From an uncultured Blautia sp. (GTDB lineage Bacteria > Bacillota > Clostridia > Lachnospirales > Lachnospiraceae), in the NCBI GenBank assembly GCA_934426285.1, contig CAKRYE010000006.1, positions 1-54,139 of the forward strand: a stretch of DNA of 54,139 nucleotides, written 5' to 3'. How positions within the stretch are numbered: position 1 is the stretch's first letter; each line of letters starts with the position of its first letter. This document shows positions 34,121 through 44,058 of the stretch, one piece after another. A program made the translations under genes and the position numbers. A model generated the notes under the pieces. The model was given only the letters and a program-made list of their open reading frames with translations, was not told where the DNA came from and ran no database searches.

Positions 34121-35428
34121 ATGGCTAGATTAAATGAATGTATTTTGTATCGTGACTTTGAACATGGAGATCTTCTGGATAAAATGGCAGAAATTATGAC
34201 TTTATGGGAGAAGGATGCGGCAGATTTAAAATCAAAGGAGGGACAGTTCTTTGAATGTGTCAATGGTTTGGTGGAAATGGCAGGTTTATATGGATTTTCA
34301 GGAAACCTGTGGCATTGCTATCTGACCTTCCTGCTGGTTAATAAGGAAAATGCTTTCAGTACAGCAAGTGAAATCAGAGGTGCTGTAAAAGGAAGCATCA
34401 ATGAACTGGTTTTAAATGATTTTGAGATTTTCAAAGAGCTTTATGATTTTGATCTGAATGTGCTGGATGAAGCTTTCGGGATTTCCTGCTGTAAAGTTAT
34501 CTGTGATTATATAAATACAGGAAGCAACAGTAAGATGTTTAATTCAAGGATCCGTGACCGTATCTGCGAGATGAGCAGGACTCTGGCCGGGGCAGAGACT
34601 ACCGAGGAATTTATGGCAGATATGGTGCAGTTTTATAAGGATTTTGGTGTGGGAAAGCTGGGACTGCATAAGGCTTTCCGTGTAGGACGTGATGAGAATG
34701 ATAAGGTGGAGATTCAGCCCATTACCAGAATTGCACATGTGAAATTGGAGGATCTTATCGGATATGAGATTCCTAAACAGAAGCTGATTGAGAATACAGA
34801 GGCCTTTGTCAGAGGCAGAAAGGCAAATAACTGTCTGCTTTTTGGTGATGCAGGTACAGGCAAGTCTTCCAGCATTAAGGGAATTCTTAACCGATATTAT
34901 GATGAAGGTCTGCGTATTATTGAGGTGTATAAACATCAGTTCCAGGATCTGAATGATGTGATTGCGCAGATCAAAAACAGAAATTATAAATTTATTATTT
35001 ATATGGATGATCTTTCTTTTGAAGAATTTGAAATTGAATATAAATATCTGAAGGCTGTGATCGAGGGCGGACTGGAGAAGAAGCCGGATAATATTCTGAT
35101 CTACGCAACAAGCAATCGCAGACATCTGGTGAGAGAACGGGCAGGAGACAAGCTGGAGATCATGGACGATGATGATCTGCACTCTTCAGACACTGTACAG
35201 GAGAAATTGTCCCTGGTATACAGATTCGGTGTCCGTATTTATTTTGGAGCACCTGGTAAAAAAGAATTCCAGACAATTGTCAAAGCTTTGGCTGAAAGAA
35301 ATGGTATCAAGATGCCGGAGGATGAACTTTTGCTTGAAGCGAATAAGTGGGAGCTGTCTCACGGAGGATTGACAGGAAGAACAGCACAGCAGTTTATTGA
35401 TCATCTGCTGGGTATTCGGGAAGAATAG
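34121..35428 (+). CDS. DUF815-family AAA-type ATPase
   Basis: This 435-aa protein has an N-terminal helical part (about 1-200) and an ATPase domain with Walker A GDAGTGKSS (about 246-254) and Walker B FIIYMDDLSFE (about 291-301), followed by ATSNRRHLV (sensor 1) and GGLTGRTAQQFID near the end. It matches DUF815 ATPases, which resemble AAA+ proteins; their job is unknown. ATG 34121 follows AGGAGAAAT; an upstream in-frame ATG lies inside pheA. It sits between pheA and the ppx-like gene, 22 and 32 bases away, on the same transcript. Confidence 0.9.
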   Translation: MARLNECILYRDFEHGDLLDKMAEIMTLWEKDAADLKSKEGQFFECVNGLVEMAGLYGFSGNLWHCYLTFLLVNKENAFSTASEIRGAVKGSINELVLNDFEIFKELYDFDLNVLDEAFGISCCKVICDYINTGSNSKMFNSRIRDRICEMSRTLAGAETTEEFMADMVQFYKDFGVGKLGLHKAFRVGRDENDKVEIQPITRIAHVKLEDLIGYEIPKQKLIENTEAFVRGRKANNCLLFGDAGTGKSSSIKGILNRYYDEGLRIIEVYKHQFQDLNDVIAQIKNRNYKFIIYMDDLSFEEFEIEYKYLKAVIEGGLEKKPDNILIYATSNRRHLVRERAGDKLEIMDDDDLHSSDTVQEKLSLVYRFGVRIYFGAPGKKEFQTIVKALAERNGIKMPEDELLLEANKWELSHGGLTGRTAQQFIDHLLGIREE

Positions 35429-35460
35429 CTGAAAGACACCGGATAGGAAGGAGAAAAAAT

Positions 35461-36999
35461 ATGGCAGTGATGACGTTTGCGGCGATAGATATTGGTTCCT
35501 ATGAAGTAAGTATGAAGATTTTTGAATTGTCAAAAAAAATCGGATTCAGGGAATTAAATGATGTAAGGTATAGTCTGGAATTGGGAAAGGGCGTATATTC
35601 CAATGGAAAGCTGGACACGCAGATGCTGGATGTTCTGTGTGAGACTTTAAATGATTTTAAAAGGATGATGCAGGATTTTGGGGTAGTGGAATATCGTGCC
35701 TGTGGAACAAGTGCGCTGCGGGAACTTACCAATCCGCTGATCATTGTAGAACAGATTTATCGCAGAACAGGTTTTAAAGTAGAGATATTAAGCAATGCGG
35801 AACAGCATTTTCTGGGCTATAAATCAATTGCTGCCATTGAAAGAGGTTTTAAGAAAATGATCCAGAAGGGAACTGCCATTCTGGATGTGGGAGGAGGAAG
35901 CCTGCAGGTTTCTCTTTTTGATAAGGATGCCCTGGTTACTACCCAGAGCCTTAAAATGGGAAGCCTGAGAATCCGCCAGCGTCTTCAGGAACTGGAAAAA
36001 ACTACCATTCATTATGATAAACTGGTGGAGGAATTTATCCGTAATGACCTGACAAATTTTCAGCGTCTGTATCTGAAGGACAGAGATATTAAAAATGTTA
36101 TCCTTATGGGAGATTTTATCACCGATATGATCTTTCAGGAGGAGATGAAGGATAAGATCATTACCAGAGATGAATTTATGAAGCGTTATGAGGACACGGT
36201 GGATAAGACAGAGGACGTGCTAGCACAGGAAATGGAGATTGATCCGGAGTATGCTTCTCTGGTTGTGCCTACGATGGTAGTGTGCAGAAGCTTTATTGAT
36301 ATTTTTCAGGCAGAGGCTCTGTGGGCTCCCGGTGTATCTCTTCTGGATGGTATTGCTTATGACTATGCAGAAAAGAAAAAATTTATAAGAAGTGTACATA
36401 ATTTTGAAAATGATATTCTGGTGACTTCTAAAAATATTGCAAAGCGGTATTCCAGCAGCAAAAGTCATATTCAGGGAACCATGAATCTGTGCCTAAACAT
36501 TTTTGACAGTATGAAGAAAGTGCATGGAATGGGAATGCGGGAAAGACTTCTCATTCAGATTGCGGCTTTGCTTCATGATTGCGGTAAATATATAAGCATG
36601 GGAAATGTTTCTGAGTGTTCCTATCAGATTATTATGTCTACAGAGATTATTGGTCTGTCTTCTCTGGAAAGAAAGATGATTGCTTATGCTGTCAGATATA
36701 ATACCACAGCTTTTGTCTATTACGATGAAATTCAGATGCTGGGAGCCGGGATTGATAGGGAGAGCTATATAAAGATTGCTAAAATGACAGCGATTCTGCG
36801 GCTGGCCAATGCCATGGACAGAAGTCACTGTCAGAAGGTAAAGGGAATCAAAACTGTGCTGAAGGACAGAGAGCTGCAGATGGTTATGGATTCCAGTCAG
36901 GATATTTCCCTGGAATTGGGACTTTTGCAGGATAAGGTTGCGTTTTTTGAAGAGGTTTTTGGTATCCGCCTTGTGATCAGAGGAAAAGGAAGGGCGTAA
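35461..36999 (+). CDS. ppx: Ppx/GppA-family phosphatase with HD domain
   Basis: This 512-aa protein has an ASKHA-fold exopolyphosphatase/pppGpp phosphatase domain (about 1-300: AAIDIGSYEV, ACGTSALREL, AILDVGGGSLQVS) and a C-terminal HD-type domain (about 315-500: LLIQIAALLHDCGKYIS). It likely removes terminal phosphate from polyphosphate and/or converts pppGpp to ppGpp. The phosphate-binding loop reads DIGSYEV where many homologues have DIGSNS, a small deviation. The next gene, 12 bases on, makes polyphosphate, supporting the polyphosphate assignment. GGAAGGAG precedes the ATG. Confidence 0.92.
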   Translation: MAVMTFAAIDIGSYEVSMKIFELSKKIGFRELNDVRYSLELGKGVYSNGKLDTQMLDVLCETLNDFKRMMQDFGVVEYRACGTSALRELTNPLIIVEQIYRRTGFKVEILSNAEQHFLGYKSIAAIERGFKKMIQKGTAILDVGGGSLQVSLFDKDALVTTQSLKMGSLRIRQRLQELEKTTIHYDKLVEEFIRNDLTNFQRLYLKDRDIKNVILMGDFITDMIFQEEMKDKIITRDEFMKRYEDTVDKTEDVLAQEMEIDPEYASLVVPTMVVCRSFIDIFQAEALWAPGVSLLDGIAYDYAEKKKFIRSVHNFENDILVTSKNIAKRYSSSKSHIQGTMNLCLNIFDSMKKVHGMGMRERLLIQIAALLHDCGKYISMGNVSECSYQIIMSTEIIGLSSLERKMIAYAVRYNTTAFVYYDEIQMLGAGIDRESYIKIAKMTAILRLANAMDRSHCQKVKGIKTVLKDRELQMVMDSSQDISLELGLLQDKVAFFEEVFGIRLVIRGKGRA

Positions 37000-37011
37000 A
37001 GGAGGAAAATA

Positions 37012-39159
37012 ATGGAACTTGAGAAATTTGAAAAAAGCGAATATTTTGTGAACCGGGAACTGAGCTGGCTGAAATTTGATGAACGTGTTCTCAGTGAGGC
37101 CAGAGACAAAACACTTCCTTTATTTGACAGACTGAAATTTTTAAGTATTACAGCTTCCAATCTGGATGAATTTTTTATGGTTCGTGTGGCATCTCTGAAG
37201 GATCAGGTGCATGCGGGTTATCATAAGACAGATATTGCCGGGATGACAGCCAAAGAGCAGCTGAAGGAAATCAGTCTGCGTACCCATGAATTGGTTCATG
37301 TGCAGTATAATACGCTGAACCGTTCTCTGGTTCCTGCACTGGAGAAGGCTGGATTTCATCTGGTAGGAGCCCATGAGAATCTTACAGAGGAACAGAAGGT
37401 TTATGTGGACAGATATTTTGAGGATAATGTTTATCCGGTGCTTACGCCTATGGCTATGGATTCTTCCAGACCATTTCCTCTTATACGGAATAAAACACTG
37501 AATATCGGCGCATTGATTTCCAAAAAAGGAAAAAAGGAAAAAGAAGAGCCTATGTTTGCAACTGTACAGGTTCCTTCTGTGCTTCCGAGAGTAGTGAGGA
37601 TTCCTTCTGTGAAAGAGGGAGATACTTCGGTAATTCTTCTGGAAGAGATTATTGAAAAAAATATTGATAAGCTGTTTTTGAGCTATGATGTAGTTTGTGC
37701 ACATCCTTATCGTATTATGCGTAATGCAGATCTTACTATTGATGAAGATGAGGCAGAGGATCTGCTGGTAGAGATTCAGAAACAGTTAAAGAAACGCCAG
37801 TGGGGAGAGGTCATCCGTCTGGAGATAGAAGACAAAATGGATGAGAGACTGCTGGATATCCTGAAAATGGAGTTTGATATCAAAGAAGCGGATATTTTCA
37901 AGATCAATGGACCGCTGGATTTGACTATGTTAATGAAGGTATATGGGGCAGAGGGCTTTGACCAGTATAAGACCCCAAGATACCAGCCGGCTCCTGTGCC
38001 TGCTTTCCAGAATGATAAGGATATTTTTCAGGTGATCCGTGAGGGTGATGTATTTCTTCATCATCCATATATGAGCTTTGACCCTGTTGTTAATTTTGTG
38101 CGTCAGGCAGCAAAGGACCCTGATGTTCTGGCAATCAAGCAGACCCTGTATCGTGTCAGTGGTAATTCTCCTATTATTGCAGCCCTTGCCCAGGCAGCAG
38201 AGAATGGCAAGCAGGTTTCTGTTCTGGTAGAATTGAAAGCGCGTTTTGATGAGGAAAACAATATTGTCTGGGCCAAGAAACTGGAAAAAGCAGGCTGCCA
38301 TGTTATTTATGGTCTGGTTGGTCTGAAAACACACAGTAAGATTACTCTGGTGGTGCGCAGGGAGGAGACCGGAATCCGCCGTTATGTGCATCTGGCTACA
38401 GGTAACTATAATGATTCAACAGCAAAGCTTTACACAGACTGCGGTATATTTACCTGCGATGAAAGATTTGGCGAGGATGCTACAGCTGTGTTTAATATGT
38501 TGTCCGGCTATTCGGAACCGAAGCGTTGGAATAAACTGATTGTGGCTCCTATCTGGATGAAGGACAGATTCGTAAGTCTGATTGAGAGAGAGGCTGAGAA
38601 TGCAAAGAAGGGACTGCCGGCACAGATTCGTGCAAAGATGAATTCCCTTTGTGATCCCAAGATTATGGCTGCCCTTTATTATGCATCTTCCTATGGAGTA
38701 CAGGTAGAGCTTCTGGTAAGAGGCATCTGTTGCCTGAAGGTAGGACTGCCTGGAATCAGTGAAAATATCCATGTGCGTTCTATTGTAGGCGAATTTCTGG
38801 AGCATAGCCGCATTTTCTATTTTGAAAACAGTGGAAATCCTGAAATTTATATGGGAAGTGCTGACTGGATGCCAAGAAATCTGGACAGACGTGTGGAAAT
38901 TGTTTTCCCTGTGGAGGATGAAAAAATTAAAAAAGAACTGGAGCATGTGCTGGATCTGGAATTCAGGGATAATGTAAAGGCTCATATCCTTCAGCCTGAT
39001 GGAACTTATGTCAAACCGGATAAACGTGGAAAGGTACAGCTGAATTCCCAGATGGAATTTTGTATGGAGGCTACAGAGCGAGCTGTTCAGCAGAAACACG
39101 AGACAAAAAAATCCAGGGTATTTGTTCCTGCAGAACCAGCGGAGGATATTGAAGATTAA
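37012..39159 (+). CDS. ppk1: Polyphosphate kinase 1
   Basis: This 715-aa enzyme polymerises the gamma phosphate of ATP into inorganic polyphosphate. The N-terminal domain opens NRELSWLKFDERVLSEA (about 12-28), then the SNLDEFFMVRVA motif. The phospholipase-D-like catalytic domains carry the predicted phosphorylated histidine at residue 460 (YVHLATGNYND) and later HSRIFYFEN with the second histidine. The length matches the family. It is the last gene of the folC-pheA-DUF815-ppx-ppk1 run. Pairing with ppx suggests joint control of polyphosphate level. Confidence 0.97.
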   Translation: MELEKFEKSEYFVNRELSWLKFDERVLSEARDKTLPLFDRLKFLSITASNLDEFFMVRVASLKDQVHAGYHKTDIAGMTAKEQLKEISLRTHELVHVQYNTLNRSLVPALEKAGFHLVGAHENLTEEQKVYVDRYFEDNVYPVLTPMAMDSSRPFPLIRNKTLNIGALISKKGKKEKEEPMFATVQVPSVLPRVVRIPSVKEGDTSVILLEEIIEKNIDKLFLSYDVVCAHPYRIMRNADLTIDEDEAEDLLVEIQKQLKKRQWGEVIRLEIEDKMDERLLDILKMEFDIKEADIFKINGPLDLTMLMKVYGAEGFDQYKTPRYQPAPVPAFQNDKDIFQVIREGDVFLHHPYMSFDPVVNFVRQAAKDPDVLAIKQTLYRVSGNSPIIAALAQAAENGKQVSVLVELKARFDEENNIVWAKKLEKAGCHVIYGLVGLKTHSKITLVVRREETGIRRYVHLATGNYNDSTAKLYTDCGIFTCDERFGEDATAVFNMLSGYSEPKRWNKLIVAPIWMKDRFVSLIEREAENAKKGLPAQIRAKMNSLCDPKIMAALYYASSYGVQVELLVRGICCLKVGLPGISENIHVRSIVGEFLEHSRIFYFENSGNPEIYMGSADWMPRNLDRRVEIVFPVEDEKIKKELEHVLDLEFRDNVKAHILQPDGTYVKPDKRGKVQLNSQMEFCMEATERAVQQKHETKKSRVFVPAEPAEDIED

Positions 39160-39190
39160 AATGCGGCAGCAATAAAAATGCTGACCTTGA

Positions 39191-39307
39191 GAAAGTCCAT
39201 GGAATCTGAAGAAAAAGTCCATGGACTTTCCCTGATATTGGTGAAAGCAAAAATGCTGAAAAGCTTTTACCCGGAGAAAACCTTGTAAATACGGGACTTT
39301 TACAAGG
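39191..39307 (+). repeat. Two hairpins downstream of ppk1
   Basis: GAAAGTCCATGG (39191-39202) and its perfect complement (39219-39230) enclose 16 bases; a second stem CCTTGTAAA (39281-39289) / TTTACAAGG (39299-39307) encloses nine bases. Neither has a good T run on the plus strand, so they may be weak terminators or mRNA 3' stabilising structures. Confidence 0.6.
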
Positions 39308-39353
39308 AAAATTCGCGAAAAATAAAAAAATTGAAATTTTTTTAAAAAAGTAC

Positions 39354-39382
39354 TTGCATTTTAGAAAAATATGGTGTATATT
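39354..39382 (+). promoter_or_regulatory. Promoter of tRNA-Glu
   Basis: TTGCAT (39354-39359), a 17-base spacer and TATATT (39377-39382), about 40 bases before the tRNA. Confidence 0.7.
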
Positions 39383-39423
39383 AAATGAGTCGACAGCGAG
39401 AGACGCAAACGACACAAGGAAAT

Positions 39424-39495
39424 GGCCAGTTGGTCAAGGGGTTAAGACGTCGCCCTCTCACGGCGAAAACACGGGTTCGATTCCCGTACTGGCTG
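39424..39495 (+). tRNA. tRNA-Glu(CTC)
   Basis: This 72-nt cloverleaf has acceptor GGCCAGT/ACTGGCT (the first pair G1-U72 is a wobble) with discriminator G. The D arm contains TGGTCAAGGGGTTAAGA. The anticodon stem TCGCC/GGCGA with loop CTCTCAC gives anticodon CTC, and the T arm is CGGG-TTCGATT-CCCG. CCA is not encoded. It reads GAG codons; a TTC-anticodon partner is expected elsewhere. Confidence 0.93.
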
Positions 39496-39515
39496 CTAAC
39501 AAATAGTGGGAAACA

Positions 39516-39549
39516 AATGATCAGAATTTCGGTTCTGGTCATTTTTTTT
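39516..39549 (+). terminator. Terminator of tRNA-Glu
   Basis: An 11-bp stem, AATGATCAGAA (39516-39526) with TTCTGGTCATT (39533-39543, one G-U), is followed by eight T residues. Confidence 0.88.
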
Positions 39550-39585
39550 GCCAGAAGCAATTACATATGCCTGAGTGCAAAATGC

Positions 39586-39614
39586 TTGAAATAAATTTAA
39601 AATTCGTTTATAAT
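39586..39614 (+). promoter_or_regulatory. Promoter of parE-parC
   Basis: TTGAAA (39586-39591), 17 bases, TATAAT (39609-39614), about 112 bases before the parE ATG. The leader between them shows no clear structure. Confidence 0.8.
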
Positions 39615-39726
39615 ACAGAACAAATGTTCATGACTAAAGTTATTGTTTGCAGGTGTTATGCCTGATCGAAGGCAGAATATATTTCAGAAAATATGCCAAG
39701 ACAGAAAGAAAGGAAAGATAACAGAT

Positions 39727-41652
39727 ATGGCAAAGAAAGAAACCTATGATGCAGGGAGCATCTCTGTTCTGGAGGGTCTGGAGGCAGTCCGTAAGCGTCC
39801 GGGAATGTATATCGGAAGTGTTTCAAGAAAAGGACTTAACCATCTGATCTATGAGATCGTAGATAATGCGGTGGATGAACATCTGGCGGGATACTGCAGT
39901 CTGATTCATGTGGTCCTGGAAAAAGACGGATCCTGTACAGTTACAGACAACGGAAGAGGAATTCCTGTAGATATGCATGAAAAGGGAGTATCTGCAGAGA
40001 GACTTGTATTTACCACACTTCATGCAGGTGGTAAATTTGACAATTCAGCCTACAAGACCAGCGGAGGACTTCATGGAGTAGGTTCCTCAGTTGTCAATGC
40101 TTTGTCTACATATCTGGATATCAAAATCAGCCGCGATGGATATATACATCACGATCATTATGAAAGGGGAATTCCTACGCTGGAACTGGAAGAGGGACTT
40201 CTGCCAAAACTGGGAAAGACCAGACAGACAGGAACCAGCATTAATTTCCTGCCTGATCCGGAGATTTTTGAGAAGACAAGATTCTCTGCAACAGAAGTAA
40301 AGAGCAGACTCCATGAGACTGCTTATCTGAATCCGGAGCTGACGATCCATTTTGAGGATAAAAGAGGCGCTGAGATAGAGGATATCACATATCATGAACC
40401 GGATGGGATTATCGGATTTATTAAGGATCTGAATCAGAATGCAGAGGTTCTCCATGAACCGGTTTATCTGAAGGGAGAGTCTGATGGGATTCAGGTAGAG
40501 GCAGCTTTCCAGTTTACCAATGAGTTCCGGGAAAATGTACTTGGATTCTGTAATAATATTTATAATGCAGAAGGTGGCACACATCTTACAGGATTTAAAA
40601 CCACCTTTACTACAGTGATGAATACTTATGCCAGAGAGATTGGCGTTCTGAAAGATAAAGATCCTAATTTTACAGGTGCAGATATCCGTAATGGAATGAC
40701 AGCGGTTGTTTCTATTAAACATCCGGAACCTCGATTTGAGGGACAGACCAAAACAAAGCTGGATAATCAGGACGCGTCCCGTGCCACAGGTAAAGTGGTG
40801 GGAGAGCAGATGGTACTTTATTTTGACAGGAATCTGGAGACTCTGAAGACCATTCTTTCCTGTGCAGAGAAAGCGGCAAAGATCCGTAAAACAGAGGAGA
40901 GAGCGAAAACCAATCTTCTGACCAAACAGAAATATTCTTTTGACTCTAACGGAAAGCTGGCAAACTGTGAGAAAAAGGATCCTTCCCAGTGCGAGATCTT
41001 TATTGTGGAGGGAGATTCTGCGGGAGGTTCTGCAAAGACTGCCCGTAACCGTAATTATCAGGCAATCCTTCCTATCAGAGGTAAAATCCTGAATGTAGAG
41101 AAGGCAACTATTGATAAAGTACTTGCCAATGCAGAAATCAAGACCATGATCAATGCTTTTGGATGTGGATTCTCCGAGGGATATGGCAATGACTTTGATA
41201 TTTCAAAGCTTCGTTATGATAAGATTGTGATCATGGCTGATGCTGATGTGGATGGAGCTCATATTTCTACCTTACTCCTTACTCTGTTCTATCGCTTTAT
41301 GCCCGACCTGATCACAGAAGGACATGTATATATTGCCATGCCGCCGCTGTATAAGGTTATGCCAAAGAAAGGACAGGAAGAATACCTGTATGATGACAAG
41401 GCGCTGGAAAGATACAGACGTGCCCATAAGCCTGGAAGCTTCACCCTGCAGAGATATAAGGGTCTGGGAGAAATGGATGCAGATCAGCTTTGGGAAACTA
41501 CTCTGAATCCGGAAACCAGAATGATGAAACGTGTGGAGATCGAGGACGCAAGACTTGCATCCAGCGTGACAGAGGTTCTTATGGGAAGTGATGTGCCGCC
41601 GAGAAAGAAATTTATTTACGAGCATGCGCAGGATGCTGAACTGGATATCTGA
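39727..41652 (+). CDS. parE: Topoisomerase IV subunit B (ParE; GyrB-like)
   Basis: This 641-aa GHKL ATPase subunit has ATP-site motifs EIVDNAVDEHLAG, DNGRGIPVD and GGLHGVGSSVVNALS within the first 135 residues, QTKTKLDN (about 340) in the transducer, and a TOPRIM domain with EGDSAGGSA (about 430) and DADVDGAHI (about 507), then LQRYKGLGEMD. ATG 39727 follows AGGAAAG and gives the usual N terminus. I call it ParE rather than GyrB because its partner gene lacks the gyrase box. It starts a two-gene operon with its own promoter. Confidence 0.88.
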   Translation: MAKKETYDAGSISVLEGLEAVRKRPGMYIGSVSRKGLNHLIYEIVDNAVDEHLAGYCSLIHVVLEKDGSCTVTDNGRGIPVDMHEKGVSAERLVFTTLHAGGKFDNSAYKTSGGLHGVGSSVVNALSTYLDIKISRDGYIHHDHYERGIPTLELEEGLLPKLGKTRQTGTSINFLPDPEIFEKTRFSATEVKSRLHETAYLNPELTIHFEDKRGAEIEDITYHEPDGIIGFIKDLNQNAEVLHEPVYLKGESDGIQVEAAFQFTNEFRENVLGFCNNIYNAEGGTHLTGFKTTFTTVMNTYAREIGVLKDKDPNFTGADIRNGMTAVVSIKHPEPRFEGQTKTKLDNQDASRATGKVVGEQMVLYFDRNLETLKTILSCAEKAAKIRKTEERAKTNLLTKQKYSFDSNGKLANCEKKDPSQCEIFIVEGDSAGGSAKTARNRNYQAILPIRGKILNVEKATIDKVLANAEIKTMINAFGCGFSEGYGNDFDISKLRYDKIVIMADADVDGAHISTLLLTLFYRFMPDLITEGHVYIAMPPLYKVMPKKGQEEYLYDDKALERYRRAHKPGSFTLQRYKGLGEMDADQLWETTLNPETRMMKRVEIEDARLASSVTEVLMGSDVPPRKKFIYEHAQDAELDI

Positions 41653-41674
41653 TATAAATGGAGGAATGAAATAA

Positions 41675-43921
41675 ATGGAAACAAAACAGGAGAATGTGAT
41701 CCCTACCGACTATGCGGAGGTCATGCAGAAATCCTATATCGACTATGCCATGAGTGTTATTATCTCCAGAGCTCTGCCGGATGTGCGTGACGGATTAAAG
41801 CCTGTACAGAGAAGAACACTGTATGATATGTATGAACTGGGGATCCGATATGACAGACCTTACAGAAAATGTGCCCGTATTGTAGGTGACACTATGGGTA
41901 AATACCATCCCCATGGGGACAGTTCCATCTATGAAGCTCTTGTAGTGATGGCCCAGGATTTCAAAAAAGGTAAAACTCTGGTTGACGGACATGGAAATTT
42001 CGGTTCCATTGAAGGCGACGGTGCAGCTGCCATGCGATATACAGAAGCAAGACTTGAAAAACTGACACAGGATGTTTTTCTTGAGGATCTGGATAAGAAT
42101 GTTGTGGATTTTATGCCAAACTTTGATGAGACAGAAAAAGAACCTGTGGTGCTTCCTGTCAGAATTCCCAATCTTCTTGTAAACGGAGCTGACGGCATCG
42201 CAGTTGGTATGGCAACCAGTATTCCTCCTCATAACCTGGGAGAGGTAGTCGATGCTGTAAAGGCATATATGAAGAATAATGACATCAGCGTCAAAGGCCT
42301 GATGCGCTATCTTAAAGGACCGGACTTCCCTACAGGCGGTCTGGTGGTAAATAAAGATGACCTGCTTAAGATCTATGAGACAGGAACAGGAAAACTCCGC
42401 GTCAGAGGTAAGGTGGAGACAGTGAAGCTGAAAGGCGGCAGGCAGCAGCTTGTGATTACGGAGATCCCATACACTATGATAGGTGCGAATATAGGAAAAT
42501 TCCTGAATGACATTGCATCTCTGGTGGAAAGCAAGAAGACAACAGATATTGTTGATATCTCAAATCAGTCCTCCAAAGAAGGAATCCGTATCGTTCTTGA
42601 TCTGAAGCGAGATGCTGATGTGGAGAACCTGACTAATATGCTGTACAAGAAAACCAAGCTGGAAGATACATTTGGTGTCAATATGCTTGCAGTTGCAGAT
42701 GGCAGGCCTGAAACTCTGAGTCTGAAGCAGGTGATAGAGCATCATGTGGATTTTGTATTTGATGTTACAACCAGAAAATATACCACACTTCTGAATAAAG
42801 AGCGGGAGAAGAAAGAAATCCAGGAAGGTCTGATCAAAGCCTGTGATGTGATCGATCTGATCATTGAGATCCTTCGCGGCAGCAAAAGCCGTGAACAGGT
42901 AAAAAAATGTCTGGTTGAGGGAAATACAGAAGGAATCAAATTTAAGTCCAGATCCAGCGAGAAAGCTGCGAAGACACTGCAGTTTACAGAAAGACAGGCT
43001 ACGGCTATCCTGGAAATGCGGCTGTATAAACTGATCGGTCTGGAAATGGAAGCGCTTCAGGCGGAATATGGAGAAACCATGAAGAACATTGCTCTCTATG
43101 AGGATATTCTGAATAATTATGATTCTATGGCAGCTGTGATCATGAAAGATCTGGATCAGATTAAGAAAGAATATGGTTCCAGGCGTCGTACAGTAATTGA
43201 AAATGCAGAGGAAGCCGTATACGAAGAAAAGAAAATGGAAGAGATGGAAGTTACATTCCTGATGGACCGTTTCGGTTATATGAGAGTGATCGATAAAGCT
43301 GCATATGAGAGAAATAAAGATGCTGCCACTGCAGAAAATAAATATGTATTCCATTGCATGAATACGGATAAGATCTGTATATTTACAGATAAAGGCAAGA
43401 TGCACAGCGTTAAAGTGGCAGATATACCTCTGGTACGATTCCGGGATAAAGGTACACCGGCAGACAATCTGAGTAATTATAACAGTACGGAAGAACAAAT
43501 GCTCTATGTGGCGCCGCTGGCAGAAATCAGACAGTCAACCCTGCTGTTTGTTACAGCTTCTTCTATGTGCAAGCTGGTGGCAGGTGCAGAGTTTGATGTG
43601 GCAAAAAGAACGATCGTATCAACCAAGCTGGGAGATGAGGACAGCCTGATTTTTGTGGGAGCTGCAGATGAGATGGAGCAGATCGTCCTTCAGAGCGAAG
43701 GGGGATATTTCCTGCGGTTCCAGAAGCAGGATGTTTCTTCTATGAAAAAAACATCTATCGGTGTCCGGGGGATGAAGCTGGCAGAAGGAGACCGGGTATC
43801 TCATGCATATATGCTGGAGACCAGGCAGGAGTATACGATCGAGTATCATGACAAACCATATACTCTGAATAAGGTGAAGCTTTCCAGGCGTGATACCAAA
43901 GGCACAAAGCCGCGTATTTAA
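41675..43921 (+). CDS. parC: Topoisomerase IV subunit A (ParC; GyrA-like)
   Basis: This 748-aa DNA-cleaving subunit has the catalytic tyrosine at residue 122 ([10 protein letters not shown]). The quinolone-region motif [20 protein letters not shown] (about 71-90) carries serine at the usual resistance positions. The C-terminal beta-pinwheel (about 520-748) lacks an obvious gyrase box (QRRGGKG-type); the matching loop reads [10 protein letters not shown]. This favours decatenating topoisomerase IV over gyrase. It lies 22 bases after parE, with GGAGG upstream. Confidence 0.88.
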   Translation: METKQENVIPTDYAEVMQKSYIDYAMSVIISRALPDVRDGLKPVQRRTLYDMYELGIRYDRPYRKCARIVGDTMGKYHPHGDSSIYEALVVMAQDFKKGKTLVDGHGNFGSIEGDGAAAMRYTEARLEKLTQDVFLEDLDKNVVDFMPNFDETEKEPVVLPVRIPNLLVNGADGIAVGMATSIPPHNLGEVVDAVKAYMKNNDISVKGLMRYLKGPDFPTGGLVVNKDDLLKIYETGTGKLRVRGKVETVKLKGGRQQLVITEIPYTMIGANIGKFLNDIASLVESKKTTDIVDISNQSSKEGIRIVLDLKRDADVENLTNMLYKKTKLEDTFGVNMLAVADGRPETLSLKQVIEHHVDFVFDVTTRKYTTLLNKEREKKEIQEGLIKACDVIDLIIEILRGSKSREQVKKCLVEGNTEGIKFKSRSSEKAAKTLQFTERQATAILEMRLYKLIGLEMEALQAEYGETMKNIALYEDILNNYDSMAAVIMKDLDQIKKEYGSRRRTVIENAEEAVYEEKKMEEMEVTFLMDRFGYMRVIDKAAYERNKDAATAENKYVFHCMNTDKICIFTDKGKMHSVKVADIPLVRFRDKGTPADNLSNYNSTEEQMLYVAPLAEIRQSTLLFVTASSMCKLVAGAEFDVAKRTIVSTKLGDEDSLIFVGAADEMEQIVLQSEGGYFLRFQKQDVSSMKKTSIGVRGMKLAEGDRVSHAYMLETRQEYTIEYHDKPYTLNKVKLSRRDTKGTKPRI

Positions 43922-43950
43922 AACAATAAAAAGAAAATGCCGGAAAAGCC

Positions 43951-43979
43951 TTGCATTTACCCATAATTGGTGCTACAAT
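43951..43979 (+). promoter_or_regulatory. Promoter of the rimP-nusA operon
   Basis: TTGCAT (43951-43956), a 17-base spacer, TACAAT (43974-43979), 79 bases before the rimP ATG, so the hairpin at 44004 lies in the leader RNA. Confidence 0.75.
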
Positions 43980-44003
43980 AGGAAAAGATTAGAACTTGTT
44001 AAG

Positions 44004-44031
44004 ATAGGAGTGGGCGTGAGCCCACTCCTAT
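44004..44031 (+). promoter_or_regulatory. Perfect GNRA-capped hairpin in the rimP leader
   Basis: ATAGGAGTGGGC and its perfect complement form a 12-bp stem capped by GTGA, a GNRA tetraloop. Only TTT follows, so it is at best a weak terminator. It lies between promoter and rimP start and may be an attenuator or protein-binding element for the operon that encodes NusA. Confidence 0.6.
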
Positions 44032-44058
44032 TTGCTGAATGGAAAGGCAGGTGGGAAA

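Noticed and set aside
42560..43498. 312-codon minus-strand frame inside parC
   Set aside because: Composition is rich in Phe, Ile, His and Cys, as expected of an antisense shadow; the plus frame is a full-length topoisomerase subunit.
39727..43921. Assignment of the pair as gyrB-gyrA
   Set aside because: The A subunit lacks an obvious gyrase box and the pair is not next to dnaA/recF; topoisomerase IV is more likely, though the B subunit alone could be either.
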